Made by a program: the position numbers and the translations under genes
Assembly (NCBI GenBank): GCA_013368315.1
Contig: JAACJM010000043.1
Span: forward strand, 248,001 to 312,000
From: Tetrapyrgos nigripes
Taxonomy: Eukaryota > Basidiomycota > Agaricomycetes > Agaricales > Campanellaceae
Length of the DNA stretch: 64,000 nt
Direction of reading: 5' to 3'
In this document: in pieces, positions 54,968 through 64,000 of the stretch
Position numbering within the stretch: the stretch's first letter is position 1
Layout: each line of letters begins with the position of its first letter
The notes under the pieces: generated by a model
The model's database searches: none
What the model was told of the DNA's origin: nothing
Seen by the model: only the letters and a program-made list of their open reading frames with translations

Positions 54968-57552
54968 TGTCTGCCTTGTCATCTTTGTCTGCTCAGTCTG
55001 TTACATCTGCCCCATCTGCCCCATCTGCCTCTGTCTGCCTTGTCTGCCTTGTCTGCTCTGTCTGCTCAGGCTGCCTTGTCTGCCCTGTCTGCCCCATCTG
55101 CCTCATCTGCCCCATCTGCCTTGTCTGCCCCGTCTGCCCCATCTGCCTCATCTGCCTCATTTGCTCCATCTGCCTTGTCTGCTCCGTCTGCCTTGTCTGC
55201 CCCATCTACCTTGTCTGCTCCATCTGCCTTGTCTGCTCCGTCACTTTGTCTGCCTTGTCTGCCCTGTCTGCCTTGTCTCTGCTCTGTCTGCTTCATCTGC
55301 CTTGTCTGCCTTGTTTGCCCCATCTGCCCCGTCTGCCTCCTCAACTCCATCTGCCCCGTCTGCCTCGTCTGCCTCATCTGCCTCGTCTGCCTCATCTGCC
55401 TCGTCTGCCTCATCTGCCTCGTCTGCCTCATCTGCCTCGTCTGCCTCATCTGCCTCGTCTGCCTCATCTGCCTCGTCTGCCTTGTCTGCTCTGTCTGCCT
55501 CGTCTGCTCTGTCTGCCTCGTCTGCCTTGTCTGCTCTGTCTGCCTTGTCTGCTTCGTCTGCCACGTCTGCTTCGCCTGCCTCATCCGCTCTGTGGGTTCT
55601 GTCTGCCTCATCTGCTTATCTGCCTTGTCTGCTTTGTCTGCCTTGTCTGCTCCGTCTGCCTCGTCTGCTCCGTCTGCCTCGTCTGCCTCATCTGCCTCGT
55701 CTGCCTCATCTGCCTCGTCTGCCTCATCTGCCTCGTCTGCCTTGTCTGCTCTGTCTGCCTGGTCTGCTCTGTCTGCCTCGTCTGCCTTGTCTGCTCTGTC
55801 TGCCTTGTCTGCTTCGTCTGCCACGTCTGCTTCGCCTGCCTCATCCGCTCTGTGGGTTCTGTCTGCCTCATCTGCTTATCTGCCTTGTCTGCTTTGTCTG
55901 CCTTGTCTGCTCCGTCTGCCTCGTCTGCTCCGTCTGCCTCGTCTGCTCCGTCTGCCTCGTCTGCTCCGTCTGCCTCGTCTGCTCCGTCTGTCTCGTCTGC
56001 TCCGTCTGCCTCGTCTGCTCCGTCTGCCTCGTCTGCTCCGTCTGCCTCGTCTTCTCCGTCTGCCTTGTCTGCCTTGTCTGCCTTGTCTGCCTTGTCTCCC
56101 TCGTCTCCCTCGTTTGCCTCATCTGCCTCGTCTGCCTCGTCTGCTCTGTCTGCTCTGTCTGCCTCGTCTGCTTTGTCTGCCTCGTCTGCTCTGTCTGCTC
56201 TGTCTGCCTCGTCTGCTCTGTCTGCCTTGTCTGCTCTGTCTGCTCTGTCTGCCTCATCTGCTCTGTCTGCTCTGTCTGCCTCATCTGCTCTGTCTGCCTC
56301 GTCTGCTCCTCGTCTGCTCTGTCTGCCTCGTCTGCTCTGTCTGCCTCGTCTGCTCTGTCTGCCTCGTCTGCTCTGTCTGCCTCATCCGCCTCGTCTGCTC
56401 TGTCTGCCTCGTCTGCCTTGTCTGCCTTGTCTGCTCCGTCTGCCTTGTCTGCCTTGTCTGCTCCGTCTGCCTTGTCTGCCTTGTCTGCTCCGTCTGCCTT
56501 GTCTGCTCTGTCTGCTCTGTCTGCCTCGTCTGCTCTGTCTGCCTCGTCTGCTCTGTCTGCCTCGTCTGCTCTGTCTGCCTCGTCTGCTCTGTCTGCCTCG
56601 TCTGCCTCATCTGCTCCATCTGCCTCGTCTGCTCTGTCTGCCTTGTCTGCCTTGTCTGCTCTGTTTGCCTTGTCTGCCTTGTCTGCTCCGTCTGCCTTGT
56701 CTGCCTTGTCTGCTCCGTCTGCCTTGTCTGCCTTGTCTGCTCCGTCTGCCTTGTCTGCCTTGTCTGCTCTGTCTGCCTTGTCTGCTCTGTCTGCCTCGTC
56801 TGCTCCGTCTGCCTCATCTGCTCTGTCTGCCTCATCTGCCTCGTCTGCTCCATCTGCTCTGTCTGCCTCATCTGCTCCATCTGCCTCATCTGCCTCGTCT
56901 GCTCCATCTGCTCTGTCTGCCTCATCTGCTCCGTCTGCCTTGTCTGCCCTGTCTGCCTTGTCTGCTCTGTCTGCCTCCTCTGTGTTGGCTGTTCCATCTG
57001 CTCCATCTCGTCTGCCTCGCCTGCTCTGTCTGCCTTGTCTACTCTGTGGCAGACGATGCAGATGAGGCAGACGAGGCAGACAACGAGGCAGACGAGGCAG
57101 ACTGGGCAGACAGGGCAGAAGAGGCAGATGGAGCAAACAAGGCAGACAAGGCAGACGGAGCAGACGGGGCAGACAAGGCAGATGGAGCAGACGAGGCAGA
57201 GATAAGGCAGATGGAGCAGACAAGGCAGAGATAAGGCAGATGGAGCAGACAGGGCAAATGAGGCAGATGAGACAGACGAGGCAGAGATAAGGCAGATGGA
57301 GCAGACAGGGCAGATGAGGCAGACAAGGCAGGCAAGGCCGAGACAAGGCAGACCTTGCAGACAGGGCAGACAAGGCAGATGGGGCAGACAGGGCAGACAA
57401 GGCAGACAGAGCAGACAAGGCAGACAAGGCAGACAAGGCAGACAGAGCAGAGACAAGGCAGACAGAGCAGAGACAAGGCAGACAGGGCAGACAAAGCCAA
57501 CAAGGCAGATGGGGCAGATGGGGCAGATGTAACAGATTGAGCAGACAAAGAT
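54968..57552. repeat. 9-base minisatellite core of FB-2
   Basis: Units follow TCTGCYYYR (TCTGCCTTG, TCTGCCTCG, TCTGCTCTG, TCTGCTCCG and others) from 54968 to about 57048, then continue as the reverse complement to about 57552. A higher-order repeat of about 260 bases is seen at 55551 and 55811 (GCTTCGTCTGCCACGTCTGC). Nearly all six frames stay open, giving apparent proteins of up to 755 residues of the SAL/LPC/CLV and ADK/RQT type. These are not genes. Confidence 0.9.
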
Positions 57553-58004
57553 GACAAGGCAGACACAGTAGTCTGCCCTTTTTCTGTCCAGCCTGAGCTG
57601 TCTATTTATATTTAGCAAAATTTAATTAACCTGGTTGAATGAATTCATTGTATTACATCCTGTAAATTTTCAGTAAGCCCTTCTGTATTACTTAATTTGT
57701 GACTTACAACTGTCTTACTGTGACCAGTCTGTCACACTGTATATTCTCCATTTAGCATGCAGGTTTTTTCCGAGCAGACGAAGATGACAAGGCAGACACA
57801 GTAGTCTGCCCTTTTCCTGTCCAGCCTGAGCTGTCTATTTATATTTAGTAAAATTTAATTAACCTGGTTGAATGAATTCATTGTATTACATCCTGTAAAT
57901 TTTCAGTAAGCCCTTCTGTATTACTTAATTTGTGACTTACAATTGTCTTACTGTGACCAGTCTGTCACACTGTATATTCTCCATTTAGCATGCAGGTTTT
58001 TTCC
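57539..58004. repeat. Tandem 233-base duplication in the right arm of FB-2
   Basis: 57539-57771 and 57772-58004 both start GAGCAGAC-AAGATGACAAGG and end GCAGGTTTTTTCC with few differences. The left arm has one copy only. Confidence 0.85.
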
Positions 58005-59106
58005 AGAGACTTATGAGATAGACTTTTAAAACCTGCATCTTGTAATTCCGTTGTAAAATCACAACTCTTTCTAGGGTATTACTGTGACACAGATGTCCCT
58101 CCATAAATTCAGTGTAAATATGAGCAGTCTTACCCAAGACTTTCAAGTTCTACCTTCTGGTAAGTCCTCTGTAAATTTTACTTCATTTACAAATTGTCTT
58201 ACTGTGACATTACCTCAGACTGAAATACCCTGGTATTTCAGTTCTGTTTTACAAGACATACTGTGACAAAAAAGTCACCTTGTAATTCCACTGTATGCTC
58301 TTCAATGCTATACTGTGACAAAGCCTCACACTGAAAGTCCATGGTATGTCCTTGCAGCTTACAATGGTCTTTCAGAATAGTCCTCATTTTCTGTCTATTT
58401 TGTAATACACTTGTAAGTCAAGCCAACTTACATATTGATTGGTTCTCCATAATACTCTTGTAATACTCCAGTAAGGCTGAGGATTTACCTGTGTTTGTAG
58501 CAAATGTTTCTCGTAATTCCTTCATAATACAGCTAGTCTTACAAGTGTATTACTGTGACTTGATTGTCACTTTGTAAATTTCCTGCAGATTTTGCTTCCT
58601 TGTAAGTCTTTTGTAAATCTCTCTTGCCTTACTGTTTGTCATACTGTGATTATCTGTCACACTGAAATACTCTAGTATTTCCTATGTGTCTTACTACATG
58701 ACATATTGTGACAAAAAGTCACTCTGAAATTCCTGTGTAATTCCACAGTATATCCAACAAGGGTATACAGTGACAGCAAGTCACACTGAAAGTCCATGGT
58801 ATTTCTTTGTGACTTACAATGGTCCTACAAGGTTGTTCTAATTTTTTCTGTCTCTTGTAATACTAATGTATGACAAGGAGTCTTACATACTGATTGGCTT
58901 GGTGTAATACTCTTGTAAAACCTCAGTAAAGCAGAGGATTTAGAAGTATTTGCACCCAGTGTAAAGAGATTGAAGGACATGGAGGCAGTGATCACATCAC
59001 CACTCCAGAATGGGTCTGTACACAATAGTAAATATCAGACTTTAGCAAAAGATGTGGATAGGGGTTACCTTTCTGTCCATTATTTTCCTAAAAAAAAATA
59101 GAATAA

Positions 59107-60744
59107 TGATACACCATACAACATCACAGTATACATACTTGGATTTTGGTTCATAATATCAGTTTTGACGTTCTTTTAAGGGAATAAGAGGACTAAGGTG
59201 AGCCCTGAACTGCTAGTTAATACCTAGCAGGACTAAGAAAACAATGGTACAGTAATATTAAGTGCTTACAAATGGTGAAAACAACTCATTCTAAGTACCA
59301 TGATAGATATGTACGAGTTGGGAGTTATAATAGTAGACCCACCAAATGATAAAGATAGTCTATAAAGGCTTCTGAATCCTATTATAACGACTAGAACCGC
59401 TAGTGTGATCCAAAGAGACAGTGAAATGTGAGGTAGCTCCTATTCGCAGGCATAGGAACACGTAAGCAACACAATCCTCAGCTGAAAGGTCACTCAGAGA
59501 AGACAGTGCTAAGATCAGACATGTGGACAATCACGCTAGGTCTAGATCTATGTATTGGTAAATCCTGTAGTACTAAAATCGCTTCGAGGGAATCTTAAGT
59601 ATCTGTAAAAGGTACATGTGGACAAAATAGGACAAAGTATATATGTACAGGATCCCAGAGAGTTCAGCTATCCATCAGTACAGAGGGGATAGTGGACGGG
59701 CATCTCTACACAGAGATATGAGGGACAGAAGCATTAAGTCGCAGTACATCCGAATGATCGGAATACAACCCAAACAGGTAACGTTATCTCCGGATAAGGA
59801 TAAATCTGTCAGTAATTGTCTAGCTAGGCGTTGAAAGCATTGAGGAAGGAATAAGTATGCAAATGGGACTGCAGAAGAGCTGGACTCGTATGTAGGACTC
59901 AGTAGTAGACTGCTGGCAATACATAGAACACAAACAAAGCAAGATCGTAGAAAAGGGAAAGGAAAACTGAACAGAATAAAGACACTACAAGAAAACCCTA
60001 TGACCTTAGTGTAAGGACACGTATGAAGGACCTAGCAGTCATAAGTGGAGCGATGCTCGCTAACCAGAACAGTACACAAAAACACGAATATTTAGATAAT
60101 ATTGAACAGTTTCTGTATACCCTAATAAGCAAGTCTTTACTTACGAGGAAATAGGTAGAACTCGCTAGCGGACTTTTTGATGGGTTCTATGTTTTCTCTA
60201 GGTACCTTTTAGCAGACCTCGAAAAGAAATAGGTAACTGTATAGTTGTAGCTGTGAGTAGTATAAAAGGACCAGATATCACAAGTAGCTACCCAAGCCAT
60301 GTACTGTAGAGTATTGGATCTCGCTAGCAATAGTAGAGGACATGAAGCACGGACTAAAGCTTCTAAACAAACTTAACTGCACTCGCTACAAGTATAAACA
60401 TTGTGTTGGAGATAATAGAGTTTTAAAATTGAATATCTTTGGGGTTATAACTGTGATCTTTGTGTTGACCTTCTGGTCTATTAAGTGTTGCTTTTAAGGC
60501 AACTGTGGCCTACAAGTGTTTGATTTTTGGGACTTGTTGATCCCCTTGGTGTTAAACTTGTGTTTATTGTATCGCACACTAAGCGCTAACTTCATTGAAA
60601 AATCCCAATCAAAAGTACTTATAGTACAAGTAAACTGGGAGTTTGAGTACTCTGACTACTTGGAACACTCGTCTCATTTACATTTGTATATGGTTTTGTG
60701 TTTGGGTGCAGTTCCTAGCGCTTAATTACAAAAACCGCCTATTA
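59107..60744 (+). repeat. Diverged solo LTR (LTR-B)
   Basis: From TGATACACCATACAACA to CCGCCTATTA, about 1638 bases, matching LTR-A in order (CTGAACTGCTAGT, AGTAGACCCACC, AGTATAAAAGGACCAG) but clearly diverged. No internal element sequence is attached at either side. A target duplication was not found. Confidence 0.7.
60261..60269 (+). promoter_or_regulatory. TATA box in LTR-B
   Basis: TATAAAAGG in the same context (GAGTAG before, ACCAG after) as in LTR-A. Confidence 0.6.
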
Positions 60745-61021
60745 ACGATAATAGGCTGTTTCTCTAGTAAGTGCTCTTAGCACACAGAACACAACCAGAA
60801 AAACCTATATAGTTTGTTTTGCGAGTGTATCTAGTAAGTAGAATACTCTTCAATTTAGTCCACAGTTTAGAGATCTTTTGGGGGATTCTTGTAAAGGTTT
60901 GCATGAAGGCACACACAAAGGCTATTGCCACAAAACACACAAATGCACAAAGGCACACACACAATATCAATTCAACCAGTTCAATTCTATTTGAAGGTGC
61001 CAATGCCTTAGACACAGTTTC

Positions 61022-61681
61022 ACGCCGAAAAGGGACAAATTTCCGCTCGATGGATATGTGACCGGATATGTGTACGAAAATGAGATATATTGGGAAAGTA
61101 GATATAAATACAAAAAGATAATGTATCCGTAGACTAGATATCTGAACAGAAAGCCAATATATCTGGAAGTCTTTTGGTAGATTTGATTGGTGCACAGACA
61201 CATGGCATATCAAATGTATGGAAAAAAGTACAAAAAGACCTCATATCGAGGCTCCGGACATGGTTACGGACATGGGTCCGAAAAGACAATAAATCCGGCT
61301 TCCAGATATGAGTCCCAATAGTTCATATGTCCGTTGAACGGATAGGCCAGAATCCACCTATCCGTTCAACGGACATATGAACTATTGGGACTCATATCTG
61401 GAAGCCAGATTTATTGTCTTTTCGGACCCATGTCCGTAACCATGTCCGGAGCCTCGATATGAGGTCTTTTTGTACTTTTTTCCATACATTTGATATGCCA
61501 TGTGTCTGTGCACCAATCAAATCTACCAAAAGACTTCCAGATATATTGGCTTTCTGTTCAGATATCTAGTCTACGGATACATCATCTTTTTGTATTTATA
61601 TCTATTTTCCCAATATATCTCATTTTCGTACACATATCCGGTCACATATCCGTTGAGCGGAAATTTGTCCCTTTTCAGCGT
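61022..61681. mobile_element. 660-base palindromic miniature element
   Basis: Both arms read ACG(C)CGAAAAGGGACAAATT inward and are nearly perfect complements to the centre at about 61350 (CGGATAGG/CCTATCCG). GTTTC flanks both ends (61017-61021 and 61682-61686), and the LTR sequence continues correctly across the insertion. No coding capacity; superfamily not assigned. Confidence 0.8.
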
Positions 61682-61943
61682 GTTTCCAAGTCTCAAGGAC
61701 ACAAGTTATAAACACAAAACAGCCAACAAATATATTCAACACTGATTTAACCAACACTGTATGTTTAGACTCCACACGAGTATGATAAGTTTGTTTTAGA
61801 AGCTCTTGTCCATGTTTCACAGTCTCTACTGCTAAATAGGGAGAATCCTGATACTCTACAGTCTGTTGCTTAGGTAGCTACTAGTAATACCTTAGCTACA
61901 ACTATACAGTTTTACATTTCTTTTCAATGTCCGCTAAAATATA

Positions 61944-63570
61944 CAGTGGGTCAAAAAATTGTCCACATGTTTCGCATTTTTGGAAAGATTGCCAATTTAA
62001 GCAATACTGAGTAGAGATATTGAAATGTGGTCAGTGATGGGCAGAACGCCCTTGATAAGAGCTACAATAATCTGTTTTATTTGTCCTATTTGGCTCAAAA
62101 CTCATGGAGATATGATTGATTTAAAATGGTATGTCATTTGGACAATTTTTTGAGTTGCCACTTCAAAATCAGTATTGTAACTATGTGATGTCTCATAGAT
62201 GACATCATAAGTGGAGTTGTACAATGATGCAATGGCTACATCATAATGATATCATAGCTGCCAGCTGGACCATATATAAGGGCATCCAGTTGTTCTATAG
62301 CCCTCATCAAATCATGAGACCCATCACATCCACCCAGAAAGACAATATCCTCTCTCTCCTCCAAACTTCTGCTTCATCCAGGGAAATCTCTGCTAAAACT
62401 GGGGTATCCAAGTCAAAGATTGCTTCTCTGGCCAAAGAGATGTATCCTGACAAGGAGAACCATCAAGCAGGGCGTCCTAGAAAGCTGTCTACCACTGATG
62501 AACGTGCTGCTATCCAACAAATCAACACTGGCAAAGCTGAAAATGCTACAGAAGTGGCCAGAAACATCAATCCCCTCCTTGACCAACCTGTCTCCACCCA
62601 AACCATTCGAAATTCCCTTCTCAGGCATGATGTGGACACATCTAAAACGAAGAAGAAGCCCAAACTCACTGCAGCTCACAGGAAGGCTCGTTTAAACTTT
62701 GCACAGAAGTACAGAAACTGGACTGTGGATGACTGGAAAAGGGTTATTTGGTCAGATGAGACTAAAATCAATCGATATGGGTCAGATGGACAGCAGTATG
62801 TGTGGGGGAGGAAGGGTGAATCCTTGGGAGAGAGAAATGTGGTGGAAACAGTCAAATTTGGAGGAGGAAATATCATGGTGTGGGGATGTATGGGGTGGGA
62901 AGGAGTTGGAAACATGGCAGAGGTGGAGGGCAGGATGAATGCAGAGCAGTATGTGGACATTTTGGAGAACAACCTTCTGGAGAGCATGGATATTTTGGGT
63001 GTTGATCCAGAGGTGGCCATTTTTCAGCAAGACAATGATCCTAAACACAAGTCAAAACTGGCCACCAAGTGGTTTGAAGACAACAACATCCATTGCATGA
63101 GCTGGCCTGCTCAATCTCCTGACCTGAACCCCATTGAACACCTCTGGACAACCCTCAAACACAAGCTCAATGGATATGACACAGCACCCTCTGGAGTTTG
63201 GGAAATATGGGACAGAGCAGCTGAAAAGTGGGATGAAATCACAGAAGAAGATTGTCAGAAATTGATCAGGAGCATGCCTAGAAGGATTGAGGCTGTGTTG
63301 AAGGCCAAAGGAGGGCATACCAAGTACTGAGCTAGCACTTTCTGTATTTTCACTTGCATGTCAAAAAATTGTCCAAATGACATACCATTTTAAATCAGTC
63401 ATATCTACATGAGTTTTAAGCCAAATAAGACAAAACAGACAGAATATTGTAGCGTTTATCAAGGGCTTTCTGCCCATCACTGATCACATTTTAATATCTC
63501 TACTCAGTATTGCTTAAATTGGCAATCTTTCCAAAAATGCGAAACATGTGGACAATTTTTTGACCCACTG
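61944..63570 (+). mobile_element. Intact Tc1 element (copy B)
   Basis: 1627 bases flanked by TA (61942-61943 and 63571-63572), with 210-base terminal inverted repeats (61944-62153 and 63361-63570). Inserted in the reverse-strand LTR at a TA in the TAAAATATATCC context known from LTR-A at about 22446-22457. Same length and almost the same sequence as copy A. Confidence 0.95.
62224..63330 (+). CDS. Tc1-family DD34E transposase (copy B)
   Basis: 368 residues, identical to the copy A protein, with intact helix-turn-helix pair, GRPRK linker and D178/D270/E305 triad. The frame is uninterrupted and both terminal repeats are present, so this copy meets the visible requirements for autonomous transposition at TA sites. 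Met31 is a plausible alternative start. Transcription would have to start within the terminal repeat or the surrounding LTR. Confidence 0.95.
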   Translation: MMQWLHHNDIIAASWTIYKGIQLFYSPHQIMRPITSTQKDNILSLLQTSASSREISAKTGVSKSKIASLAKEMYPDKENHQAGRPRKLSTTDERAAIQQINTGKAENATEVARNINPLLDQPVSTQTIRNSLLRHDVDTSKTKKKPKLTAAHRKARLNFAQKYRNWTVDDWKRVIWSDETKINRYGSDGQQYVWGRKGESLGERNVVETVKFGGGNIMVWGCMGWEGVGNMAEVEGRMNAEQYVDILENNLLESMDILGVDPEVAIFQQDNDPKHKSKLATKWFEDNNIHCMSWPAQSPDLNPIEHLWTTLKHKLNGYDTAPSGVWEIWDRAAEKWDEITEEDCQKLIRSMPRRIEAVLKAKGGHTKY

Positions 63571-64000
63571 TATCCAAGAAAACAGAAAATCTACTCTAAC
63601 TGCTAGTCCATGAGCATAGTAACTACTGGATCTAGTAGGTACCTTCTAATTAGGGTATACAGGAAACTTGAATATTATCTAATTTTCGTAGTAGGGATTT
63701 CTCTGTCCCCTGCTCCACTCTCTTCACTAGTAGGGCTGTAGCCTACCTGACTCAGATAGCTCCACTTATGACTACACTTCGGAATACCGCTAATCCTGTG
63801 GGTTTAGGGTACTCTCGTATCTAGTTTCCACCTCTCGTTCTCTATAGCTTTGAACATATACTTATCCCTTTATACCGCTAGTTAAACTTGTACACCACTA
63901 ATGCAAGTCCAGCTCTTCAATAGTAATGCTCAAGCCTTATGAACTAGTGTAGTATAGCAAAGGATAGTACTGCCCTTATCTTTAAGATGCCAATCCATAG

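Larger units (their letters stand above)
53700..58961. mobile_element. Giant foldback element FB-2
   Basis: 5262 bases, ends CACTGGGTGCAAACACTTGT and AGTATTTGCACCCAGTG, with TA directly outside both ends (53698-53699 and 58962-58963). Left arm 53700-54967, right arm 57553-58961, inverted and nearly identical and close to those of FB-1. The core is a 2.6 kb array of 9-base units. Arms are full of short inverted pairs (GTGACTTTTTTGTCAC, TACAAGTGTATTAC). Structure is like Drosophila FB elements; the TA duplication points to Tc1/mariner-type mobilisation. No transposase inside. Confidence 0.85.
60749..64000 (-). repeat. LTR-A family LTR on the reverse strand, with two insertions, cut by window end
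   Basis: The left edge TAATAGGCTG is the reverse complement of the LTR-A end. Sequence then matches 22934 back to about 22000 in reverse, interrupted by a palindromic element (61022-61681) and by Tc1 copy B (61944-63570). About 20 bases that include the TATA box are missing near 61894. Confidence 0.8.

Noticed and set aside
54967..57618. Very long open frames (up to 755 residues) of S-A-L, C-L-V, A-D-K and R-Q-T repeats on both strands
   Set aside because: They arise from a 9-base minisatellite with no stop codons in any phase. Several frames are open at once and there is no start context, domain or codon bias for a single frame.
1..64000. CRISPR-like arrays
   Set aside because: Tandem repeats present are minisatellites and duplications without regular unique spacers, and the intron-bearing genes show a eukaryote.

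Overview
The window looks like a transposon graveyard from a large, repeat-rich basidiomycete (most likely Agaricomycete) genome. The reasons are the element types, short GT-AG introns of about 48-63 bases, and one complete eight-exon gene for a fungal multi-span membrane protein. The types are a KDZ transposase, a Plavaka (CMC-type) transposase, Tc1 elements with an intact DD34E transposase, copia and gypsy retrotransposons, hAT miniatures and a TET/JBP-like oxygenase remnant. No ribosomal RNA, CRISPR or bacterial-type operon is visible. Species cannot be fixed from the sequence alone.

Layout, left to right. 1-5.4 kb: a decayed Tc1 element with unusually long inverted ends, a reverse-strand copia fragment (LTR, leader, gag), and a hAT miniature with an 8-base target duplication. 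5.6-10.5 kb: a reverse-strand KDZ transposase pseudogene that has lost its catalytic core and is broken by a solo LTR (5-base duplication) and by a second copia element. 10.5-23 kb: copia-2 is cut by a gypsy-family LTR, which carries an intact Tc1 copy. Beyond it lies the end of a gypsy pol gene, then about 6 kb holding two antisense, intron-containing genes, three polypurine-tract-like motifs, a mariner miniature and a tRNA-like sequence, closed by a 1.6 kb LTR. 23-29 kb: a reverse-strand gypsy element (RNase H, RT, protease, gag, LTR), truncated by that LTR. 29-33.4 kb: small repeats, a hairpin miniature and the TET/JBP pseudogene. 33.4-36.3 kb: foldback element FB-1. 36.4-46.6 kb: a Plavaka transposase pseudogene split by a 6.7 kb hAT-type insertion, which itself holds a 2.85 kb hAT-type insertion, plus a separate hAT miniature. 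47.9-49.3 kb: the membrane-protein gene. 52.2-53.5 kb: a small foldback element and an SDR/reductase pseudogene. 53.7-59 kb: foldback element FB-2, with a 2.6 kb core of 9-base repeats. 59.1-64 kb: a solo LTR, then an opposite-strand LTR of the 21 kb family that contains a 660-base palindrome and the second intact Tc1 copy.

How the parts relate. Target duplications and restored reading frames give a relative chronology: Plavaka first, then the outer hAT, then the inner hAT; KDZ before the solo LTR and copia-2; LTRs before Tc1. The two Tc1 copies encode identical 368-residue transposases and are the youngest, possibly still mobile, residents. The least familiar structures are the foldback elements, whose arms enclose inverted 9-base minisatellites, and the gypsy-family element carrying promoter-equipped, spliced genes on its antisense strand. 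These two are the best candidates for something undescribed.
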